In this document: piece by piece, positions 1 through 5,497 of the stretch
How positions within the stretch are numbered: the stretch's first letter is position 1
Layout of the letters: each line of letters starts with the position of its first letter
DNA from: DAOTVS01 sp034436375
GTDB lineage: Bacteria > Chloroflexota > Anaerolineae > SpSt-313
Assembly (NCBI GenBank): GCA_034436375.1
Contig: DAOTVS010000018.1
Coordinates: 1 to 6,137 of the forward strand
Direction: 5' to 3'
DNA length: 6,137 nucleotides
Translations under genes and position numbers: made by a program
Notes under the pieces: model-generated
What the model saw: only the letters and a program-made list of their open reading frames with translations
Told to the model about the DNA's origin: nothing
The model's database searches: none

Positions 1-2446
1 CGCCGCCGCCACCACAGCAGAGCGAGAGCTCGCGGTTGTCGCGCATCTCGGTGAATTTGATATCGGGGATGGCGCGCAGGACCTGGCGCGGGGCCTCGTA
101 GATGCCGTTGTTGCGGCCCAGGTCGCAGGGGTCGTGATAGGTGACGGCCTTGGGGTAGGGGCCCAGCTTGAGCTTGCCCTCGCTCACCAGGTCGGCGAGC
201 ACTTCGGTGGCATGGCGCACCGCAAAGCCCAGCTCGCCGCCGATCATGCGCGGGTACTCGTGCTTCCAGATGTGCAGGCACGAGGGGCAGGTGGTGACGA
301 CCGTCTTGGCGCCCAGGGCGCGCACGGCCTCCACGTTGTGCTTGGCCATCGCCTTGGCCTCTTCGCGCATACCGGCAATGAGGAGGGGATAGCCGCAGCA
401 CCACTCGCCGGCGCCCAGGGTCGTGAAATCGGCGCCGGCTTTCATCAGGATCTGCGTCATGCTCTGGGGGATGCCATAGGCCTGCGGGTAGAGCGCGCCC
501 ACACAGCCGACAAAGTAGACCATCTCGGCCTGCCGGCCGGCGAGCCCCTCGGGCACGACGGGCAGGTTCTGGCTCCAGCCCATACGCCCGGCGTTATCTT
601 CCCCAGAGATGTTGTACCGGGTGGTGATATTCTGCTTCAGCGTGGCCAGGGGCTGCGGGAAATGGCCCGCCGCCACCAGTTGCTCGCGCATGGCGATCCA
701 ATGGTCGCGGGTATCGAGGCCGACCGGGCAGACCTCGGCGCAGCGCGCGCACAGGGTGCAGCTAAAGACGGCATCGGAGAATTCCTGCGATGACTCGATC
801 TTGCCTTCCATATAGTCGCGGAAGGTAAAGAACTTGCCGCGTGGGGCCTGGCTCTCCCAGGTGCGGCTGGTATACTGAGGGCACTGATCCACACAGTAAC
901 CGCACTGGGCGCAGGACCAGGAATCCCAGGCCACGGCATCGGGTACATCGCGTTTGCCCTGGCCTTGGGGCCGCTCGCCGATGGGCGATTTGGCCTCGTT
1001 GGCCACCAGGCGCACCATGGGCTCGAAAACCTGCGCCGTGGTCATAAAAGTCGACAGGAGGCTCGCGCCCAGAATCTTGCCGGGGTTCATGATGCCCTTG
1101 GGGTCCACCTGGGCTTTGAAAAAGCTGAGCCGGCTCAGGCGCGCGGAACCGAACACCTGCGCCGCCTCGCCTCGGAAATAGAGCCCGGTGGCATAGGCGC
1201 GCCCGCCATGCTTCTTGGCGGCCGCGAGCACGCTCAGGGCCAGGCCAAAAGCGAGATTGTAGGTGAGCGTCCGCTCGTCGTGGGGGATAAACCCAAGGAG
1301 GGTCGACTCGAACCCGCCCTGTACACGCCGGGCCAGCAGCCCTTCCATCACAATCGGCTGCTTGACGGCCGCCAGGATATCGTCCAGCGCATCGCCCAGG
1401 CCCTCCAGGGGCACCGTGACCTCGGCGGGCACCAGGCTGGGCCCCAGCCGCTTGACGTGCATAATATCAAAGCGCTCGGCCCATTCGTGGGCGGCCAGCT
1501 CCGCCGGTAGCAGGCGCCCGTTGTGGGCCATCAAGGCCGTGCCCAGGGCCCGCTCGATCTCCGGCGCGCGCTCCGCCGGCCCGACGAATATGGCCACCCA
1601 AGTTGGGGGCAGCTTGGGCCGGTGGGCGCCGGCATCGTGCATATGGGTCGCCTTGGGCTTGAGCTGATTCTTCAGCTCAGCCATCTTGGGGTTGATAAAG
1701 CTGACCGACCACAGGGGCGCACCCTGCATAGCCACCAGGCGGATGGCCCCGGCCAAATCCTGCGCCGAGCCAAACTCAGCGCCATAGATCTTTTCCTCCA
1801 CGGCCCGGCGCACACGCAGGGTCACCTCAAGGATAATGCCGGTAATGCCTTCGGCCTCACTGACCAGGTCCAGGTCTTCGCCGGTGAACGTACGCTCCTC
1901 GCCATTGGGCAGGAGCACCCGCGCCGAGACGACATTGTCGCGGAAGCAGCCATACTCATAGGAGCCATAGCCCGCGCCGCCCTGGGCCAGCCAACCACCG
2001 ACCGTGGACGAGGGCGCGCTGGAGGGGTAGAGGCGCAGGGCCAGCCCCTGCCGGCGCAGCTCCGCCTCCAGGTCCTGCCAGACGATGGAGGGCTGCACGG
2101 TGGCGGTGAGGGCCTCCGCATCAATATTGACGATGGCACGCAGACGATTGAGGTCTACCTCAATGCCGCCCTCGACGGGGATCACCCCGCCATAGCCAGA
2201 GGTCGCCTTGGCGCGGGGGGTGAGGGGCACTTGGTGCTCCGCGGCCCAGCTCACGAGCTTTTGCAGCTCTTCCTCGCTCTCGGGCTTGACGATAGCGTCC
2301 GCAACGCCGGGGCCGATCAGGGGGCGCACCATCTTGGGCATGGAGCCCACATCGTGGCTGTGGATACGCCGCTCCAGCGCATCAAAGGTCACGCGCCCGG
2401 GGAATAGTTCCTTGAGTTCTGCGAGTTCCTTGAGATCCCTAGCCAT
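1..2446 (-). CDS. FAD-linked oxidase fused to Fe-S/CCG-domain subunit (GlcD-GlcF type 2-hydroxyacid dehydrogenase), C-terminus cut by window edge
   Basis: The minus strand is open from ATG at 2446 to the left edge, giving 815 codons without a stop; the true stop lies outside the window. An SD-like GGAGAT at 2454-2459 sits 7 nt before the ATG. Domains in order: a PCMH-type FAD-binding domain at about residues 50-200, with the loop TPRAKATSGYGG (76-87) and STVGGW (147-152); an FAD-oxidase C-terminal domain ending in MNPGKIL (453-459); two 4Fe-4S motifs, CAQCGYCVDQCP (Cys 512/515/518/522) and CTLCARCAEVCP (563/566/569/573); then CCG repeats with Cys648, WCCGYP (683-684), CPSC (720/723), DPCDLGR (Cys774) and CCGGGG (810-815). 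This is the GlcD+GlcF or YdiJ-like layout. Such enzymes oxidise 2-hydroxyacids (glycolate, D-lactate, D-2-hydroxyglutarate) and pass electrons through Fe-S clusters and the CCG domain to the respiratory chain or another acceptor. The substrate cannot be read from the sequence. The last CCG cysteine pair is missing only because of the window edge. Confidence 0.93.
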   Translation of the reverse strand, partial: MARDLKELAELKELFPGRVTFDALERRIHSHDVGSMPKMVRPLIGPGVADAIVKPESEEELQKLVSWAAEHQVPLTPRAKATSGYGGVIPVEGGIEVDLNRLRAIVNIDAEALTATVQPSIVWQDLEAELRRQGLALRLYPSSAPSSTVGGWLAQGGAGYGSYEYGCFRDNVVSARVLLPNGEERTFTGEDLDLVSEAEGITGIILEVTLRVRRAVEEKIYGAEFGSAQDLAGAIRLVAMQGAPLWSVSFINPKMAELKNQLKPKATHMHDAGAHRPKLPPTWVAIFVGPAERAPEIERALGTALMAHNGRLLPAELAAHEWAERFDIMHVKRLGPSLVPAEVTVPLEGLGDALDDILAAVKQPIVMEGLLARRVQGGFESTLLGFIPHDERTLTYNLAFGLALSVLAAAKKHGGRAYATGLYFRGEAAQVFGSARLSRLSFFKAQVDPKGIMNPGKILGASLLSTFMTTAQVFEPMVRLVANEAKSPIGERPQGQGKRDVPDAVAWDSWSCAQCGYCVDQCPQYTSRTWESQAPRGKFFTFRDYMEGKIESSQEFSDAVFSCTLCARCAEVCPVGLDTRDHWIAMREQLVAAGHFPQPLATLKQNITTRYNISGEDNAGRMGWSQNLPVVPEGLAGRQAEMVYFVGCVGALYPQAYGIPQSMTQILMKAGADFTTLGAGEWCCGYPLLIAGMREEAKAMAKHNVEAVRALGAKTVVTTCPSCLHIWKHEYPRMIGGELGFAVRHATEVLADLVSEGKLKLGPYPKAVTYHDPCDLGRNNGIYEAPRQVLRAIPDIKFTEMRDNRELSLCCGGGG

Positions 2447-2499
2447 TTTGCCTATCTCCAACTTCAACTGGCCAGACGGCCAAGAAGAAATGCCTGCCC

Positions 2500-2532
2500 T
2501 TGCACTATGCCACGGGCATAGCTTTTGTGCAA
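2500..2532 (-). promoter_or_regulatory. Hairpin in the 5' leader of the oxidoreductase mRNA
   Basis: A perfect 7-bp inverted repeat, CTATGCC (2505-2511) and GGCATAG (2515-2521), has a 3-nt loop. It is enclosed by a second pair, TTGCA (2500-2504) and TGCAA (2528-2532), with a one-sided bulge at 2522-2527. It lies inside the leader predicted from the promoter at 2564-2593. The outer arm GTGCAA (2527-2532) can instead pair with GCAC at 2537-2540, so two exclusive folds are possible. A second short hairpin, TGGCC (2469-2473) and GGCCA (2478-2482), lies nearer the ribosome binding site. No U-run follows either, so these are not ordinary terminators. No known riboswitch class is recognised. Confidence 0.5.
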
Positions 2533-2563
2533 ATCGGCACAATCCCCGCGGAGCGACAATACC

Positions 2564-2593
2564 ATTATACCATACATGGGAAGGGTATGTCAA
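2564..2593 (-). promoter_or_regulatory. Consensus sigma70 promoter for the FAD/Fe-S oxidoreductase
   Basis: Read on the minus strand, TTGACA (2593-2588) is followed by an 18-bp spacer and TATAAT (2569-2564). Both hexamers match the consensus perfectly, and TGG directly before the -10 gives an extended -10 (TGGTATAAT). Transcription would start near 2557, leaving a leader of about 110 nt before the ATG at 2446. A small inverted repeat, CATAC (2571-2575) and GTATG (2585-2589), fills the spacer and could be an operator. Two perfect hexamers at a permitted spacing, correctly placed and oriented in GC-rich DNA, are unlikely by chance. Confidence 0.8.
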
Positions 2594-2670
2594 AGACGTA
2601 TGCAATCCTGTCGCACCAGGAAAACAATCGGGTGCGGCCTGCCCCCAGCCTGAGTTGCGCTCCCGACCAG

Positions 2671-2760
2671 GTTCACCTTGAGATAGGGTGAACAAGATGC
2701 AAGTCGCTTGCATTTACTGTCGACTTGTACTACTATTATGTCGCCCATATTCCAGTAAAT
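2671..2760. promoter_or_regulatory. Cluster of overlapping perfect palindromes upstream of the DUF92 gene (putative operators or structured leader)
   Basis: Four perfect inverted repeats are packed into 90 bp: GTTCACC (2671-2677)/GGTGAAC (2687-2693); ATGCAAG (2697-2703)/CTTGCAT (2707-2713); CAAGTCG (2700-2706)/CGACTTG (2721-2727); and ATTTACTG (2712-2719)/CAGTAAAT (2753-2760). The second and third share sequence and cannot both form in one RNA. The stretch is less GC-rich than the genes around it. The arrangement fits binding sites for dimeric regulators, or alternative folds of a leader. No regulator family is identified from the motifs. Confidence 0.45.
2709..2736 (+). promoter_or_regulatory. 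Weak candidate promoter for the DUF92 gene
   Basis: TTGCAT (2709-2714) and TACTAT (2731-2736) are separated by 16 bp and match the -35 and -10 consensus only partly. TATTAT at 2734-2739 is an alternative -10. The site lies within the palindrome cluster, about 70 bp before the TTG start. It is much weaker than the divergent leftward promoter and is offered only as the best rightward candidate. Confidence 0.25.
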
Positions 2761-2808
2761 AGTCCCCTACAACAGGGCTGCACGACGTAAGGAAGGTTCG
2801 AAAGAGCT

Positions 2809-3708
2809 TTGAATCCGCTACAGTTGCTCACGCGGGCCATAGGCCCCTATGCCGATATCCCGACGGTCGGCCTGCGGCTGGCAATCGGGCTCCTGGTTAG
2901 CGCAGTCATCGCCCTGCTGGCCTACCGGCGCCAATCTCTCTCTCAGAGCGGCGCCTGGGGGGCGGTCCTCATTGGTACGATCATCTTCGGTCTGGGGGGT
3001 CTGCCCTGGGGCCTGTTATTGATTGCCTTTTTCGTCACCTCCAGCATCTTTACCCACTACCAGCAGCGCCGGAAAGAGGCCCTGGCCGACCATGCAGCCA
3101 AGACGGGCCGCCGCGACCTGGGGCAGGTGCTGGCGAATGGGGGCATCGGCGCGCTCCTGGCGGCCGCCTTTGCGCTCACAGGCGGCAATCAGATCATATT
3201 CTTCTTCGCCTTTGTCGGCGCCATGGCCGCTGTGACGGCCGATACCTGGGCTACAGAGCTGGGCGTGCTCAGCCCCGAAAAGCCGCGTCTGATCACGACG
3301 GGCGAGCGGGTGGAGCGCGGCTCCTCTGGGGGCGTTTCCTCCCTGGGGCTGGCCGCCGCCGTTGCCGGCGCCTGGGCGATCAGCTTTCTGGGTTTTGCCC
3401 TGGTGCTGGGGCAATACGCCCTGACGGGCGATCTGCTGACCCTGCGCGTGGTCTGGTTACCACTGTTGGCCGCTCTGGGCGGTGTAGCCGGCTCCCTGGT
3501 CGATAGCCTCTTGGGCGCCACAGTGCAGTGCACCTACTATTGCCCGCAGTGCGGCAAAGAGACCGAGCAGCCCATACACCGCTGCGGCCGGCAGCCCATC
3601 CACATCCGGGGCTGGCACTGGCTCGACAACGACTGGGTCAATGTGGCTGCCTCCCTCACCGGTGTACTCGTGACGGTGCTCCTGGGGGCGCTGGTGCTCT
3701 ACCTCTAG
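2809..3708 (+). CDS. DUF92 family integral membrane protein (VTE6-like, possible isoprenoid-phosphate kinase)
   Basis: This 299-residue protein starts at TTG. No ATG or GTG lies between the in-frame TAA at 2788 and this codon, and AAGGAAGG (2789-2796) is an SD-like stretch upstream. The first internal Met is far inside the conserved region. Hydrophobic segments include residues 22-39, 48-65, 67-81, about 108-123, 127-144, 180-205, 212-230 and 279-299. DUF92 hallmarks visible are RRDLGQVLANGG (101-112), DTWATELG (145-152), GSSGGVS (171-177), DSLLGAT (232-238) and DNDWVN (273-278). A Cys4 cluster, C-x3-C-x2-C-x10-C (241, 245, 248, 259), could bind metal. The family includes plant VTE6 and its cyanobacterial homologue, which phosphorylate phytyl phosphate to the diphosphate for tocopherol synthesis. 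The substrate in this organism is unknown; prenyl-phosphate salvage is an inference. The gene stands alone, divergent from the oxidoreductase. Confidence 0.9.
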   Translation: MNPLQLLTRAIGPYADIPTVGLRLAIGLLVSAVIALLAYRRQSLSQSGAWGAVLIGTIIFGLGGLPWGLLLIAFFVTSSIFTHYQQRRKEALADHAAKTGRRDLGQVLANGGIGALLAAAFALTGGNQIIFFFAFVGAMAAVTADTWATELGVLSPEKPRLITTGERVERGSSGGVSSLGLAAAVAGAWAISFLGFALVLGQYALTGDLLTLRVVWLPLLAALGGVAGSLVDSLLGATVQCTYYCPQCGKETEQPIHRCGRQPIHIRGWHWLDNDWVNVAASLTGVLVTVLLGALVLYL

Positions 3709-3762
3709 AGCCGAGACCGGTCACACCGATTCCTCCAGTCACAGGCTGACAGCCAAGAATCC

Positions 3763-3830
3763 GATGCGCGAGGGGTCTGGAGCGCCAAGGTCGAAATCAC
3801 GCGACCTTCGCTCCAGACCCCTCGCGCATC
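3763..3830. repeat. 68-bp near-perfect inverted repeat (long hairpin) after the DUF92 gene
   Basis: The arms at 3763-3784 and 3809-3830 are perfectly complementary over 22 bp. Inside, a 2-nt bulge (3785-3786) is followed by AAGGTCG (3787-3793) pairing with CGACCTT (3802-3808) around an 8-nt loop. This makes 29 base pairs in total. It begins 54 bp after the DUF92 stop and ends about 28 bp before the candidate sigma-operon promoter. It could end transcription from the left or insulate the next operon, but it is longer than usual for an intrinsic terminator. The downstream sequence (CACCTTTCTA) has only a three-T run. A dispersed palindromic element is an alternative; no target-site duplication is evident. 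Confidence 0.85.
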
Positions 3831-3857
3831 CACCTTTCTACAGCACAGCGGCGCCGT

Positions 3858-3882
3858 GAACCAGTGGGGGAGGTTATCCGTC
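3858..3882 (+). promoter_or_regulatory. Candidate ECF sigma-type promoter in front of the sigma operon
   Basis: GAAC at 3858-3861 (in the context TGAACC) and CGTC at 3879-3882 are separated by 17 bp. This is the usual -35/-10 pattern and spacing for many ECF sigma factors, which commonly activate their own genes. Transcription would start around 3889-3892, ahead of the SD at 3918-3925. If used, it rules out the in-frame GTG at 3856, which overlaps the -35 element. Both motifs are short, so this rests on spacing, position and the nature of the downstream gene. Confidence 0.45.
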
Positions 3883-3917
3883 ATAAGAGTGGGACGTGTC
3901 GCGAGCCACAGTACAGA

Positions 3918-3925
3918 GAAGGAGA
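3918..3925 (+). promoter_or_regulatory. Strong Shine-Dalgarno deciding the sigma factor start
   Basis: GAAGGAGA is the best ribosome binding site ahead of the sigma gene. It lies 5 nt before an in-frame ATC (3931) and 17 nt before the in-frame GTG (3943). The in-frame GTGs at 3856 and 3889 have no well-spaced SD. The site therefore argues for a start at or just after 3931, with either a rare ATC start or a long spacing to GTG. Confidence 0.5.
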
Positions 3926-3942
3926 CGGCCATCACCGCGCGG

Positions 3943-4584
3943 GTGGATGAGTGGAGACATGCCAGAGGGCGGGATCGCGCCGCTGCTGCGGACGGGGCGG
4001 ACGATCTGACTGTGCGCCTGTGCGCCGGCGACCCCGCGGCGCTGGATGAGATGGCGGCAAGCTGCGGCCCGCGGCTCTACCGCTACCTGGCTCGCCTGGC
4101 GCCGGATGCGGAGATGGCGCGCGATATGACGCAGGAATGCCTGCTGCGCGCCGTCAAGGCCCTGTGGGCCGGCGCGCACCCTGAGTGCCTTCTGCCCTGG
4201 CTCTTCCAGATCGCCACCAACCTGGCGCACGACGATCACCGCAGCGCCTACCGCCAGCGCGTGCTGCTGTGCGACGACTTGGAGTCGCTCGCCGGCGCCG
4301 ATGGTCACGATACCGAGCACACCGTGCTCGCAAGCCTACAGGCGGCGGACCGCAGCGCTGCCGTGAGCCAAGCCATGCGCCAGTTGCCCGTGGAGCTGCG
4401 TCAGGTGATCCATCTGCGCTTTGTGGAGGACCAGCCTGTGAAGGAGATTGCAGCCATCGTCGGTGTGCCGGAGGGGACGGTCAAATCGCGCCTTTTCCGC
4501 GCCTACCGGCTGCTCGAGCGCGAGCTGGCGGGCTGGAAACCCGAGGAGAAAGGGGGCGATGCCCATGGTAGAGCCACAGGATGA
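3943..4584 (+). CDS. ECF-family RNA polymerase sigma factor (sigma70 regions 2 and 4)
   Basis: From GTG at 3943 the product has 213 residues; in-frame GTGs at 3856 (242 residues) and 3889 are alternatives. I preferred 3943 because it follows the SD at 3918-3925 and the ECF-like promoter at 3858-3882. Region 2 spans about residues 22-100: DLTVRLCAGDPAAL, RLYRYLARLAPDAEMARDMTQECLLRAVKAL (split here by helix turns), then WLFQIATNLAHDDHR. A linker follows, then region 4 at about 138-195. Its helix-turn-helix is PVKEIAAIVGVPEGTVKSRL (165-184), preceded by LPVELRQVIHLRF. The small two-region layout without region 3 is typical of ECF factors, which direct RNA polymerase to a limited regulon and are usually held by a membrane anti-sigma factor. 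The 3' end overlaps the next gene by about 26 nt, which points to translational coupling. The specific ECF group is not identified. Confidence 0.92.
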   Translation: MDEWRHARGRDRAAAADGADDLTVRLCAGDPAALDEMAASCGPRLYRYLARLAPDAEMARDMTQECLLRAVKALWAGAHPECLLPWLFQIATNLAHDDHRSAYRQRVLLCDDLESLAGADGHDTEHTVLASLQAADRSAAVSQAMRQLPVELRQVIHLRFVEDQPVKEIAAIVGVPEGTVKSRLFRAYRLLERELAGWKPEEKGGDAHGRATG

Positions 4585-5497
4585 CCGGCTGCGCGCACTG
4601 CAGGCCGGCTTGGCGGCAGGCGCCCGGCAGGCGGGCGAGCCCGAGCCGAGCCTGGAGGATGTTCGTGCCCTGGCGCGCCTGCTGCAGACCGCTCAAGAGG
4701 CCCCGGCGGACCTCGTGCCCTCCCTGCGCGCCGTGTTGGCGCGAGAGGCCCTGGCCGGGCAGCGGCTGCCGGCAGCGCGGCCGGGGCAGGGCCTGCGCCC
4801 ACTGCTGGCGCTCCTCTGGGCCGAGGCGCGCTTTCTGCCCCTCTCCTTCTTTGTGTTGCAGGCAGCGCTCCTGGCCGTAGCCCTCTTGGCGAACCGCTAT
4901 CTGACTGGCTTTGCCGGGCCGAGCCTGCTGGCTGGGCCGCCGGGGGCTACGTACGACCTCCTGGCGCGCGCCCTGTGGCGCGATGCGCTGGGCCGCTCGG
5001 TGGATGCCATCACGCTGCTGGCGCCCTGGCTGGGCATGCTGACGGCGCTCTTTGCCGTCCTGCCCTGGCGCCGCGGCCTCTGGGCGGACCTGGAAGCTCT
5101 GTCGCCTTTTTCCAACGCCACGCGGCTCCTGGCGCGGGCTGCGGTGGCCACACTGATCGTGGTGGTCGCGACGCTTGGCCTGGGCCTGTGGCAGGGGCAG
5201 GGTGCATCCCCTGCCCTGCTGGCGTTGGCGCGCGCGGCGCCCCTCTTCCTGGCCGTGGCCTGGGCGCTCGCCTGGGCGCTGCCGTTCGGCGCCGTAGGCG
5301 GCGCCCTCGCTTCGCTCTTGCTGTGGGGCGGATTGACGTGGTGGGGCGGCAGCCTGGGGTGCTGGGACCTCTTCGCCCCCCCGGCGGCGGGCAGCGCCAT
5401 GCTCGTGCAGGCGCTGGCGCTGGGCGCAACCCTGGCCCTCTTTGCCGTTGTGCGCGCTGAGGCCGGCCGTGGCGCCAGGCAGGTGCGCGGATGGTGA
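4559..5497 (+). CDS. Six-helix membrane protein with soluble N-terminus; permease-like, candidate non-classical anti-sigma factor
   Basis: This 312-residue protein starts at ATG 4559 (AGGAG at 4544-4548); ATG 4565 with AAAGGGGG is equally plausible. It overlaps the end of the sigma gene. Residues 1-90 are hydrophilic and helical, with SLEDVRALARLLQ and LVPSLRAVLARE. This resembles the helical part of anti-sigma domains, but no HxxxCxxC zinc motif exists and the only Cys is at 268. Predicted membrane segments lie near 93-112, 148-169, 190-211, 221-243, 245-262 and 281-299. A polar loop around 170-190 (WADLEALSPFSNATRLLARA) recalls permease-like proteins that I remember next to sigma factors and ABC ATPases in Gram-positive bacteria; that is recollection, not a search result. 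Its position between a sigma factor and an ATPase suggests it either restrains the sigma factor, or is the membrane half of an ABC transporter, or both. An upstream extension to 4448 lies wholly within the sigma gene and is not credible. Confidence 0.8.
   Translation: MPMVEPQDDRLRALQAGLAAGARQAGEPEPSLEDVRALARLLQTAQEAPADLVPSLRAVLAREALAGQRLPAARPGQGLRPLLALLWAEARFLPLSFFVLQAALLAVALLANRYLTGFAGPSLLAGPPGATYDLLARALWRDALGRSVDAITLLAPWLGMLTALFAVLPWRRGLWADLEALSPFSNATRLLARAAVATLIVVVATLGLGLWQGQGASPALLALARAAPLFLAVAWALAWALPFGAVGGALASLLLWGGLTWWGGSLGCWDLFAPPAAGSAMLVQALALGATLALFAVVRAEAGRGARQVRGW

Noticed and set aside
134..2407. Long plus-strand frames at 134-793, 965-1510 and 1523-2407
   Set aside because: They lie opposite the minus-strand oxidoreductase, which is continuous and carries complete domain motifs. 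Their Gly/Ala/His/Arg-rich translations are typical antisense shadows in GC-rich DNA.
2500..2691. Small plus-strand frame, including a 34-codon version from ATG 2587
   Set aside because: It overlaps the leftward promoter and leader hairpin, its only SD-like stretch is too close to the ATG, and the peptide resembles nothing I recognise.
3744..3754. GGCTG/CAGCC palindrome after the DUF92 stop
   Set aside because: Five-bp arms with a one-base centre cannot form a hairpin of full length, and it is too short to call an operator alone.
3763..3830. Terminal inverted repeats of an insertion sequence or a CRISPR repeat
   Set aside because: The arms face each other across a loop of a few bases with no transposase between them, no target duplication is evident, and there is no repeated spacer pattern.
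4448..4558. N-terminal extension of the membrane protein
   Set aside because: It would overlap the conserved region 4 of the sigma factor in another frame. ATGs at 4559 and 4565 with good ribosome binding sites explain the start.
4559..4830. Classical zf-HC2 anti-sigma domain
   Set aside because: No HxxxCxxC motif exists; the protein has a single Cys at residue 268.
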